DNA of 64,000 nt from Leguminivora glycinivorella (lineage: Eukaryota > Arthropoda > Insecta > Lepidoptera > Tortricidae): NCBI RefSeq assembly GCF_023078275.1, contig NC_062985.1, positions 1,054,001-1,118,000 of the forward strand, in the 5' to 3' direction. The notes beneath the pieces are model-generated. The model saw only the letters and a list, made by a program, of their open reading frames with translations. It was not told the origin of the DNA and ran no database searches. The position numbers and the translations under genes are program-made. This document shows positions 12,901 through 24,900 of the stretch, piece by piece (the stretch's first letter is position 1; every line of letters begins with the position of its first letter).

Positions 12901-15900
12901 TTGCAGTAACATACACAATTAAACAGTTTGAAGGTTTATGATGGTAGCTAGCAATTATTTTATTGAGTGTAGAGTTAAAAACCGAGTAGAGCTGCACAGA
13001 AAATTAAAAATTCAATTAAAAAAGAAAATAATCATCAGATTAAAAAATGAACATTGTAGATACGTTTAAAAAAATAAAAATCAGTTGGGGTGTCTGAGGT
13101 TTTGAGTGATACCGGAAACACGGTGTATATCACAACATTCATAACACCCACTGCATAAGCACATCAGCTCCGAACATTTAATTTAAAAAGTCTTTTTTTA
13201 CGGTCGCACCTTACGCGGCACTGTTTTTTACACCTGCATCCGACAATTTCGAGGCATGTTTCTGCAGCAACAGGCAACGTTGCAGGCAAGTAGGCTCCCA
13301 AATCCCAATTGTTACAGACTTTCGTCCAGCCACAAGTAGCAAATAATGGCAAATTTTGAATTGGGTTTAGTTGACCCCATACATGGACACCTTGATATAC
13401 CTATAACCCTTACAAAAATGGTGTAAGGCAGCTTTTGTCGGTGAAATGCTGTTAATTTGGCGGTCTTTTTTGGTTAATAACTATTTTCGGCACTCGTTAA
13501 CCAAAGTACAGGACGCAGATCTGGAGTAATAAATATGTCAAGTAAGAATTATCCATAAATTATGCAAATCATATAGATATCTACTATTTCACAAGATGTA
13601 TTAGGATCAGATGTATATATCTGACCTATCATATCAATCGATCATTTCATGTGATATCAATAGTTAAATTCAGACTATATAGGAGTATGTTGTTTCCTTT
13701 GAAGTACTCTAAATAACTACACTTTTTGAGAGCTTTGAGTGCCTTTACCTCACCTCATCGAATCATACAAGCTGACCCGTACCGTACATCACGATCGCTC
13801 TGCCACGTCACTTTCATTATTTTTTATCTCGCGTTTCGTAATATATTTATATAACAAACTATATATTTTTATAAACTACATAAATGTGGCTTTTCATTGA
13901 TATTTATTGATTTTAGATATATATTGTATAGAAAAAGTTATCACATTTTCATTTTTTTTTAATTTTTGTATTTTTTATTATTTTAAGTACATTAATCACT
14001 AAAATAGCCATATACTACAATGATTACGGCTTTCGTGTGTTAAAAATAGTGATTATACCTGAAAACATTGACAAAACTTATTGAAATGAGCATTCAAATC
14101 ACCCTATCGGGCGATGTAAATTATTTTTTATCACTCGTCCTATAATATATTTCTATAACAAATTATACATTTTCTAAAACTAGATAAATGTAGCTATTAA
14201 ATAATATTTTTTATTTAAAAAAACCATTACAGTTTTCATAAGATGTGCAATAATATGTATAAATAAAAATCTCGTTTTTAAATTTTCCCATTTTATTTTG
14301 TATTTTTGTTCTAAAATACATTTTTTTTGTTCCAAAAATGAATTCCTCGTCCTTCATTTATCCGAAAATGATATATCGCATGCCCTATTTTGTATAGTTT
14401 TAGAGAAATATGGTTTCAAAGGAAGCGCGTAGGCGCCAGCCTTCCCCCCCTCCTCCCTCCTAAATTAAGGGGGGCTCTCGATGCCTCCCGATCTTTATCT
14501 ACTCAGGGCCACCCAATGAACAACTGTGCCAAGTCTCAGTGCTTAATCATAAAATGCAGGGTTCCCATACAAGACATAGCAATAGCGTCCCCAGTATTAG
14601 AAAGAGACAAAAAGCAGCCTATTTCACTCTCCATTCCTTCAACTATCTCCACTTAAAAATCACATCAATTCGTCGCTCCGTTTTACCGCGAGAGACGGAC
14701 AAACAAACAGATACACACACTTTGCCATTTATAATATTAGTATGGATGAAAAATACCTAAAGTCTACTTTTTATGCCTTTTGATGAATTCTCAAGATTTC
14801 AAAATTACATCCTGACGTCATGAGTTCACAGCCTCACATGTACAACATAGACTTTACAAAAAAAAGGTAAAAAATAAGAAAAAATAAAAAAAGATCGCTG
14901 AGGACAGGATTCGAACCTGCGCGGGTAGTACCCATTGGATTTCAAGTCCAACTCCTTAACCACTCGGACACTTCAGCTGTTGACACATCCGACGAAATTA
15001 ACGACCTCTATCGAATAGGAATATGCGTAAATGAACCTCTATTGTCTTTGACTGTTGTTTGAAGTAAGTGTAGATTTACCTATTGTGATTTGTTGGCTAA
15101 TGTTATTGTTATTTTATGTTACTGATGTTATGTTATTGTGTTTGATGTCACAATTTCGTTTTCTTTCAAACCATTAGTTGCAAAAAGTGGCACTGAAACA
15201 TGAGTAGTTTCGTGTGTTCTAGCTACCCCTTTATGGGATACAGGCGTGATTATATGTATGTGATTTATACACACTCACAGTAATAAATATAGATGTAAAC
15301 AAAGTGACAAAAATAGTGTAGTCGGTAGTGACCCTGCCTGCTGAGCCGCGGTCCCAGGTTCGAATCCCGGTAAGGGCATTTATTTGTGTGGTGAGCACAG
15401 ATATTTGTTCCTGAGTCATGGATGTTTTCTATGTATATAAGTATGTATTTATCTATTTAGGTAGGTATGTATATCGTCGCTTAGCACCCATAGATAAGCT
15501 TTGCTTAGTTTGGGGCTAAGTTAATCTGTGTAAGGTGTCCCCCAATGTTTATTTATTTATTAAAATTTTATTATTTATCCACAACACAACCTTAACCTTC
15601 CATAAGGTAGTGCGGGACAAATCTCGACTGGGGGACAATTGTAACTGATCCATTTCTTTTCCATTATTACACTATGATGTTGACTTCTACATGTATCCAC
15701 AGAACACGCCTACCATATATAACCGGTGGACACTCTATTTAATAATGCAAACATTGTAAAACAAGGAAAAAATGGATCACTTACATTTGCCCCCCAGTCG
15801 GGATTTGCCCCCACTGTACCTTATATCTATTATTTCTCGGTTTTTCTGAGAAATATTAATTTATCATTTATTAGGGATGACTATTTTTCTGTTAATTTTC

Positions 15901-18900
15901 ATTTATCTCTATAAAAGTAATAAGTACATATCCAATTGTAAAATTACAAAAAAGATCGCTGAGGACAGGATTCGAACCTGCGCGGGTAGTACCCATTGGA
16001 TTTCAAGTCCAACTCCTTAACCACTCGGACACCTCAGCTGATGTATCAACCGACGAATTTTGCCATAATCATGTAGAAAAAAATTAGACAGCATATAAAG
16101 TGAGATTTTACGCCCTTATGCTGTGTCTAATAAAGTTTATTTTCGCAGAGTATTTAGTGATTATTATTATGTTTGTACAATTTGTACATGAAATTACGGT
16201 GTATTGTTTTATTTGGCTTTTGGTCTGTCAATGTCATGTTATTCTATCCAGGTGCAGGCTATTAGTAGAAAACAATGGCTATAATTAAAACAAGTTTTTA
16301 TTTCTGGTTTAATAACAATCAGCAGGTACAATAGAAATACTTTTTTCTAAAATTACTGAAATGCTTAAATATATTTTAAAATCATCACATTTTTTTTTTT
16401 TATACTACGTCGGTGGCAAACAAGCATACGGTTCGCCTGATAGAAAGCTGTCAACGTAGCTTATGGACTTATGGACGTGTGCAACTCAATGCAATGAGTA
16501 GGGTCTCGTGATATTTGGCTGCGGTCTTCTGTAATGTATTTCTTTTTGACCATTTCTTTTTTTTTGCCATTTTTTTATTTTGATTTTTTAGGGAATTTTA
16601 GGTCAATTGTACTCAGAATCACGAGTACTTTCAATCTCACTGGGAGACAAAAAGTGTCCCAGAATTCCCATACATTTTTGCTACTTTCCTCTTTTGTTAC
16701 CCCACACAAAATGTACGGAAAATGGTAACAAAATAAAAAAAACTCGTATGGGACAATTTTGTTAACTAGTAGGATTGAAACAGCTAGTGATTCTGAGTAG
16801 AAATTGCATTTTTTTTTTCAAAAATATCACATTTCATAAAAGTGGCAAAAAAAAAAGAAATGCTCTTTTATATTGACATTAAACAAATCAACCTCTGTCG
16901 GTATTACCGCAAATAATAAGACAACAGAGGTTCGTTAACGCATTCTCATATTACGAGTAGAAACAGGTAGTTAATTTCGTCGGTTGATACAACAGCTGAG
17001 GTGTCCGAGTGGTTAAGGAGTTGGACTTGAAATCCAATGGGTACTACCCGCGCAGGTTCGAATCCTGTCCTCAGCGGCTTTTTTTTTAAATGTCGTAGTT
17101 ATTATTTTTCTACAATATGCCTAACCTCTAGTTTGTATAAGCCATGATTGTTGTCATGATTTGAGTAATTAACGATGGTATATTATTACTTATTTCGAAA
17201 TGTGACATTTACGTTGAAATGAAATGAAATATTTATGAAATAAAATGAAATATTTATTTTTCCAAGTAGGCATATTACAATGCGCTTATGAACGTCAAAT
17301 AAAGCTACGCCGGCTCTAACCCTACGCCTCAGCTCGAGAAGATTTCAGTCCCCCCTCAGTTGGAGGGGGTTATCCACTATGGGACCGGCAAGAAACTCGG
17401 CGGGCCACTTCTTTTCAAAACATTACATCTTTATCGTTATAAAAATACAGTAAGAACTAAAGCTAAACTAAACTTATAAACGCCACCATTTGATGAAAAA
17501 AATAGAAAATAATTATCTTCGCTCAAAAGTTATGTTTTTTAGTTATTTTTCAGTGCACCTCACTTTGACGATTTTATGTTTTGATTTAACCTATGGTCGA
17601 CTGGCAGAGAATGCCTATTGGCATTACTCTAATACCAAATATTTATTTTACTGTTTTTTATCACTTGTTTACATTATTTAATGATTTACCACTAATATTT
17701 ATAGTTGAACTATCTATGTCATAGCGTAATGTAATAATTTATTTTTATTGTGCTGTACGGTATGGCCATGTTGTAAGTAATGCAAATCATGCAAATGTCA
17801 AATTGTCAATTGATGGAATAGACAAAATGGCGCCTTCAGTAAGGACGCGTTCAACTTACGGTAGGGCCGTACCGCGCGGCTGCGTTCGTGTCTCGCAAAT
17901 GGTCTCGTCGGAAGATCAGCGCTGTCCTCCGGGTCGGCATTATGCTGAGACGGGACCATTTCGTGATAAACTTGTCCATCCCTTATACTTTTGTAGTTCT
18001 TAGCCATTTTATGAATAATGTGTAGTTTATTACGAATAAATGTTTTGATTGATTGATTTGATTGATTGATTGGCATTGAGTCCACTTCTTGTACTGAGAC
18101 CAAATAGCATGACAAATTGGTGAGCTTCCGTGATATTACCAAAGAAATCATTTCGCACTAGATCTGTAGCTATTTTTGATATTGATTACACCACCAAATA
18201 TTGACATTTAAACAACTGACCCCGTAGCCGAATGGCATTTCTCCGACGCCAAACGAAAGCGATACGCCGCTGGCTCTGTCGCGCCAATACGCAAGCGCGA
18301 TAGAGATAGATATCTACTAGCGCTTCGTTTCGTGAGCGTTTCGTGAGCGATTGTGCCATTCGGCTAGCCACCCTGAACCTCAACTAAACCGCAAATTATA
18401 ATAAACTAGCTTTTGCCCGCGGATTCGCTAGCGTTAGAAAGAGACAAAAAGTAGCCTATGTCACTCTCCATCCTTTCAACTATCTCCACTTAAAAAATCA
18501 CGTAATTCGTCGCTCCGTTTTGCCGTGAAACACGGACAAACAAACAGACACACACACTTTCCCATCTATAATATTATAGTATGGAAGTATGGATAAGACT
18601 TCTGTGGATAAGACAATAGAGGTTCATTAACGCATTTTCATTTGTTCGATAGAGGTCGTTAATTTCGTCAGATGTGTCAACAGCTGAGGTGTCCGAGTGG
18701 TTAAGGAGTTGGACTTGAAATCCAATGGGTACTACCCGCGCAGGTTCGAATCCTGTCCTCAGCGATCTTTTTTTATTTTTTTCTCATATTTCACCTTGTT
18801 TTTTTTTTGAAGTTTATATTTCACATGTGAGCTCATGACGTCAGGATGTAATTTTGAAATCTTGAGAATTCATCAAAAGGCATAAAAAGTAGACTAGTTT

Positions 18901-21900
18901 TTTTTTAGTAAATTAAAAAGTAAAGTAATTTTTATGCGATTAAGGGCCGGTTGCATCAAACCGTCTGTCACCGTTAAAGCGTTCGTTAAATTTTATTCCA
19001 TGGGAAGTTCCATAGACGTCTGCTGCGTGACGATGATGTGTCTGTCAAATGTGGTTGGTGCAAGTGGCCCTAAGTCTCGTTTTTAACCCCCGACGCAAAA
19101 ACGACGGGGTGTTATAAGTTTGACGTGTCTGTCTGTCTGTCTGTCCGCCTGTCTGTCTGTCTGTCCGTCTGTCTTTTTGTCTGTCTGTCTGTGTGTGTGT
19201 CTGTCTGAGGCATCGTAGCTCCCGAACGGATGAACCGATTTAGACTTAGTTTTTTTGTCTGAAAGCTGAGTTAGTCGGGAGTGTTCTTAGCCATGTTTCA
19301 TGAAAATCGGTCTACTATGTCGCAGTCAGGGTTTTTTTCAAAATTTGAATTTTGTGTGTTTTTTATTATTATTATAAATGGGCTTACTCTTGGCCACAGA
19401 CTAGCCAAAGGCAAAGACGTGGCCTACGATGGAGTGAGCTCGCCCAGAAGCCTGTTCACTCTTGATTTGAAGCTTAGGTTATAATTTAATAACAAGAGGG
19501 TTAGACTTTGTATTTCATGGAGTTATAGGTACTTACTCGTTTATTAACAGTGAGCGACGCTATAGAGTTGAGCACGACGCTCTGTACTTCCACAGGTGCG
19601 CGCAGGAGACGAATCATTGCTTTAGCCACCGGCGCCAACTCTTGCGCTGTGTAATCACAACCAATGTGTTTAGTATAATCAAAGACATATTTAACTCCGT
19701 ATAGACATAAAGTCTAAGAAAAAACGTACCTCAGTACCATACAGAAGGTCCGATGGCCTAGATGGCGTCACACCTTTGGGTGACGCTCGGATAGATGGCG
19801 CTAATATTAATATTTGACATTGTAACACATATCAAGCTAAGAATATGGGCCAAATTGTCAAAACTGAGGTTTAAAAGTTTTAAGCCTGTGTCAAGAGATG
19901 GCAGTCTACGCACTGTGATTTACACATTTTACTTCCACAGGAACTCTCTATAATACTCGATCCTCTATGGTATAATCAAAGACATATGTAACTCCGTATA
20001 GACAGCTACATTCTAAGAAAAAAACGTACCTCAGAACCATATAGAAAAAGGCACGGTGGCCTAGATGACGTTACACCTTTGGGGTACGCTCGGCTAGATG
20101 GCGCTAATATTAATATTTGACATTTTAAGGCCAACTTGCAGCAACCACGTAACTCAGTGGGTTAGTGGGCTGTCAACTGTCAAATTCCATATAAAATGGT
20201 GGGTTAACCCTCGGGTTAACTCTCCATTTTCGTTGGTGCAAGTAACACATCAAGCTAAGAATATGGGCCAAATTGTCAAAACTGACTACGTACATTTTCT
20301 TGTTGGTTCATAAGTACGTTTTTTCTTAGACTTTATCTGTCTATGTGTCGGATATTTTGAGGATTTTATATTTATTTTAACTATAAAACTCCCGTGAGAC
20401 TCATACATATTTAAAAAATATATTATAAATATATATTTTAAGCGGGTTACTCACGTATTAAGTCCGTAAGAAATTGGACCGAAACATGTCGAACGCTATA
20501 TCGACTTAATACGTGAGTAACCCGCTTAAAATATTTTTTAGATTTTATATTTATTTTACGCCCCCTTGGCGATCAAATGTAACATACTTACATACATGCA
20601 ATCACGTCTCTTTCCCAGAGGGGTAGACAGAGATGGATTTCCACTACGATCCTGACAAACCACTTTCGCTTCACACACTTTCATAACGTTTCTCATACAC
20701 GCTCGTCGGTTTCGAGTACTTCTGGCCTGGTCTTTTTGCAATATTGTCCGAATTTGGTCGAGACAAGTTCGCCTAGGTCTTCCACTTCCAAGTGACTCTA
20801 ACATAAACTATAAAATAAGAGATATAGGCAGGGGCGGCTCACTCCGCGATTCTATCGCCGCGCTATAAGTACATGCCGGCGGCCGCGAGTTCGCGCGGCG
20901 CATTAGAATTCAATGTCGGCTGCTCACGTGCGGTCCGTTTGTTAATGTAGGTAAGAATTTAGAATGGCGGCATTTTGTAAACATCAAAGGAGTGAGCCTT
21001 CTGTACTTGTACTATTATATATTCTGTGATATAGGTCACCTGGTCCCGCGTGGTAGAACAGTTGGGCTACCGCCATAACCACACCCGAGTTTCTGCTTTG
21101 CAGCAACGGCTTTGCGGCGCGGAGCAGCAATCTGTGAGACACATTATTGTAAGTTGACCCCTAGAAAACTATTGACACGACATGAAAAGACGGTAAAGCA
21201 AATTTTGTCACTAAAAACCGGCCAAGAGCGTGTCGGGCAACGCTCAGTGTAGGGTTCCGTAGTTTTCCGTATTTTTCACAAAAACTACTGAACCAATCAA
21301 TTTCAAAACAATTTTCCTAGGAAGTTTTTATTAAGTTCTACTTTTGTGATTTTTTCGTTTTAATTTTGAACCATTAATTAGTGACAGTTGCAAACAAAAA
21401 TTAATTCGAAATCAATTTTGTGACGATAATTAACAATAAAATTTGTCTAAAAACCAACACATTTCATGTTTTAAATGTAGATTATTGCTTATAGTTTACG
21501 TAATTAGCACAAAAGCAATATTTTTATTGAAATTTCATGCTTAATTGTCGTTACAAAACTGACATCGAGTTAATTTTTATTAACAACTTACACTTTGGGG
21601 TCCCAATTTTTGAAAATGCCCAAACTTACCTTCTAATCTTAACCAAATAGTGTATAGGCGAGACGACTAAAAAAACTAATTAGTCCATCGAACTAGTTAT
21701 ATTATCAAAGAATTTTAGACCTGTATTTTTTCTTTTTTCTCGTAAACGAAAAGGTGTTCAGGTGTAATCGTGGTCAAACGTCTACCTATTCACACAAAAA
21801 AAATGACGACGGTACAGCGCGAAGTTTCGCGTGACGTCACGCCTAGGTACAATTATTACTTAGAAGTGACGTCACAAGCCCCCACTCCGGAACTTTGATG

Positions 21901-24900
21901 CTCTATGTCTTTGTATTTTTTCATTAATTGGACAGTGTTATGGAATAAGCGATCAAGCGACAGTTAGTTGAAATCGAGAAAATGAGCTAGAAAGATTTGA
22001 AATTTGAATCAGTTGTTGTAAGTTCATTTATAAAGCAAAAAAGTTAATTTTGACATTGAACCTATAAAAGTGTTCATAATTTAAATTGATAAAAAAAATA
22101 ACACCATACCTATTCAAGTTTCGAAGTTATTAACGTTTTTCCGCTTGATTCTTTATTGAACTAATATTGCGATGAGGTTAATTTATTTCGCCGTAGCGTA
22201 CTATGAGACATATTTTGTCACTTGATTCTTTAATGCAAATTGTTAGAGGTAAAGTGAATACTGGAATAAAATAAAATTCCATATATTAGAGTAAATAGTG
22301 CTATTGTAAATAAATTAACAACAATGTTTTCCTCTACAATGATTAGGACATTTAGGACTAATCCGTCTAACAATTTAGTTTTGTTCTGCAATCAACTTTT
22401 TTTAATAAATGTCAAAAAAATCAGCATATATGGCAAAATTGGCGTTGTAACTAATAATAATTCATTAGTACTAGCCAGGATTACACACATAAGATATTAT
22501 GATATAACAAAACCTCTTGATACTTAGTTCTCATTAAGCGAAATATCCTGCAATTTCAAATATATAACAACGAATTAAACGACACCAATAGGGCGGTTAA
22601 ATCGATATTGCGTTTATAAATCATCAAAACTTTAAACCAAAACGAATTAATAACATCTTTATGGCGTTTAACTCGATTTTGCGATTTTGAATATACGCTT
22701 ATTATAATTTGTAAAAGTAAATTTGGCGTTCAATTCGTTTTTACGTAACGACTTAGTACACAGGACCATACAAATTTTAACGTGTCGCTTGATTCTACCC
22801 CTTAAAATAAGGCTGTAAGCATGATTTTTCAACAAAGAAGTAATCAATACTATAGATTATCACATTTATATCCGAACTGCATTCATAACTTTTTTTTCGG
22901 ATTTTGGCGCTTAGTTCGCTATTCCATAACACCGTCCAATTAGAAAAAGCGAAAAATATGTGTTCAGTATTTTTGGACGATCTAACTGACGGGCTAAACA
23001 GAATGCCATTTTTTTAATGTGGTCGTCATCTCTATTGAAGTAAACACCTGTGGTCTGGGTCTAAAGGGGCGGCGCGCTGGGGCCGCTTCTTGGGGACCCC
23101 GTCAGTTTCACTGTCCGACTCGTAAAATGGCTCGTCGCTGTCCGTCGAATATTGCTAAAACCAAAGAGAATACAAATAAATATAGTTCATTCGTTACAAA
23201 CAAGAAAAAAAAATTACACAAGTACAAAAAAATCACAAACAACAAGAAGAACAGATATTTGCCACGAAATGGGCCTGACTCAGAATGGTGTCCGTCAGGA
23301 ATGGACCAACGATGATCTTAAGTCGGGACCATAACGATTAAAGCACGGAAAGAACCATTACAAAGAGAAAATGAAAAATTTAGCAATAAATCAACAAAAC
23401 TTTAAAGAAATAAGTAACAGAATCTAAAACAGAATAAAGTCTGTCAACTTGTCGAGCCATTTTCGTCACTAGAAAAAGGAAGGTAGTTAGGGCCCCCCAC
23501 ATCTAGCGTCTCGCGAGCGTAGCGTCGGGCCAACTGTATGGAAAAAGAAGGGGGCTTTGCCATTGATGGGGGAGGAGTGCTTAAAGAAGCTTACTGTCAA
23601 TGTAACATTGGTGATCACAGTGCATTCACTGTGTCAATGGCGATACAGGATCAAAACTTTCAGAAAGTCAGGTTTGACAGTTTAACCGATGTTTTATCTG
23701 ATATTATGTGTTCAAATTGTTAAATATTATTATCAACCGAGTATAGGCTGGTTCCCTACACTTAAAATAAAATATTTTATGCAGTGCATGAAATAAAGCA
23801 CCACATAATTAGAAGAAACATATGAACAGTACTTATGTTTAAACATAATTTCTATTTAATAAGTCGAAGAGAAAAATATAAAGTAAATTAATTGACCGTG
23901 ACGTCACTCCTCAGTATTTCATAGTATGTAATTCCATATTAGCAAATCGTTTTGACAGTTCTTAAAAAAAAGCTGATTTGACTAGTAGGAAACTAGCCTA
24001 TTAAATAAAGGTGTAGTGCCATCTGAATAAGTATAATAAGCTAATTAGGTTAGATTTGTCTAGTAGGAAATTTCATAATAAAAAGTTTACCTCATCGTTG
24101 GGGTCCGGGAAGAAGGTCTTCGCGTACACGGTCAGAACATTGAGCAGAGTCAATTGGCCCCACTCATCCACGTCCGCTAGCAGCGAACAGATTTTTCTGG
24201 AAAGAGAAACTAATTTAAAGGGACCCACTCACCGTCAGTTGCCTGGAGGATATTGGTCTTCGTGACCGCTTTACATCAGGCGGGCCGTATACTTGTTTGC
24301 CACCGACGTAGTATAAAAAAAAAGAACACCCCCATCTTGAGAATCGATGGCAAAGTTAATTTCGCGATGTCAGTACTTAGTCAGAATATTAATTAGGGAT
24401 AAAAGGCTCAACATTTACAGTAATTTTCATGTCTGATTATCATACAAATTCATCGAATTAATGAAATATTAGGGGTATTTAGCATATTAATTGCCCATAA
24501 ACATAGGCAGGTATCAGAAGTTAGAAAACACATTGAATTATTACCTACATCAGTTTAGCTTCCAGACTTATAGAGACCACACATACTTTACCTAATCATA
24601 CCAATTTATTATTTACCTATTGTGTTCTTGTATATATTTTCAAAAAATTCTTGTCGTCACCAGTTATTAAATGTTTTTTAAGAACATAACAATTACAACT
24701 CATGTGAATTTTTAAATACAACAGTGAACAACAAAAGTGCTGTGGATAGAAATCGTAGATACGCCTCGATTGTAATGTATACGAAAAAATCGATTTCTAA
24801 AAAATTGGAAAAAGACATGTGAAAAGGAACCATATTATCGTAGAAAGACTAAAGTTTAAAAAAGAAAAAGTGAAAAAATTCCGAGCTCATGTAACCCAAC

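Larger units (their letters stand above)
11024..14746 (-). mobile_element. 3.7-kb Helitron-bounded unit with long inverted internal arms
   Basis: The right edge is ATCCATACTAATATTATAAA read on the minus strand (5' TC at 14746-14745). The left edge is GCGAGCGAAGCCACGGGCGA then AAGCTAGT, with terminal CTAG at 11024-11027. These are the ends of the short Helitrons in this window, but here 3.7 kb apart. Inside are arms inverted relative to each other (about 11090-11935 and 13740-14590). Shared landmarks include GCATGCGATATATCATTTTC near 11258 and CCTGAGTAGATAAAGATCGG near 11134. No Rep/helicase ORF is seen, so it is non-autonomous. Confidence 0.65.
14755..18900. repeat. Nested inverted layout of the tRNA-Ser cluster
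   Basis: The outer arms 14755-15050 and 18600-18900 are inverted copies. Landmarks are GCCTTTTGATGAATTCTCAA, ATCCTGACGTCATGAG and AACGACCTCTATCGAATAGG. The inner tRNA copies (15957 minus, 16995 plus) also face opposite ways and share short flanks (CGGTTGATACA, ACAACAGAGGTTCGTTAACG). Confidence 0.8.

Noticed and set aside
17803..18003. Small protein-coding gene (67 codons)
   Set aside because: The same sequence recurs at 28480-28650 with stops; it is part of a repeat with an ATTG tail.
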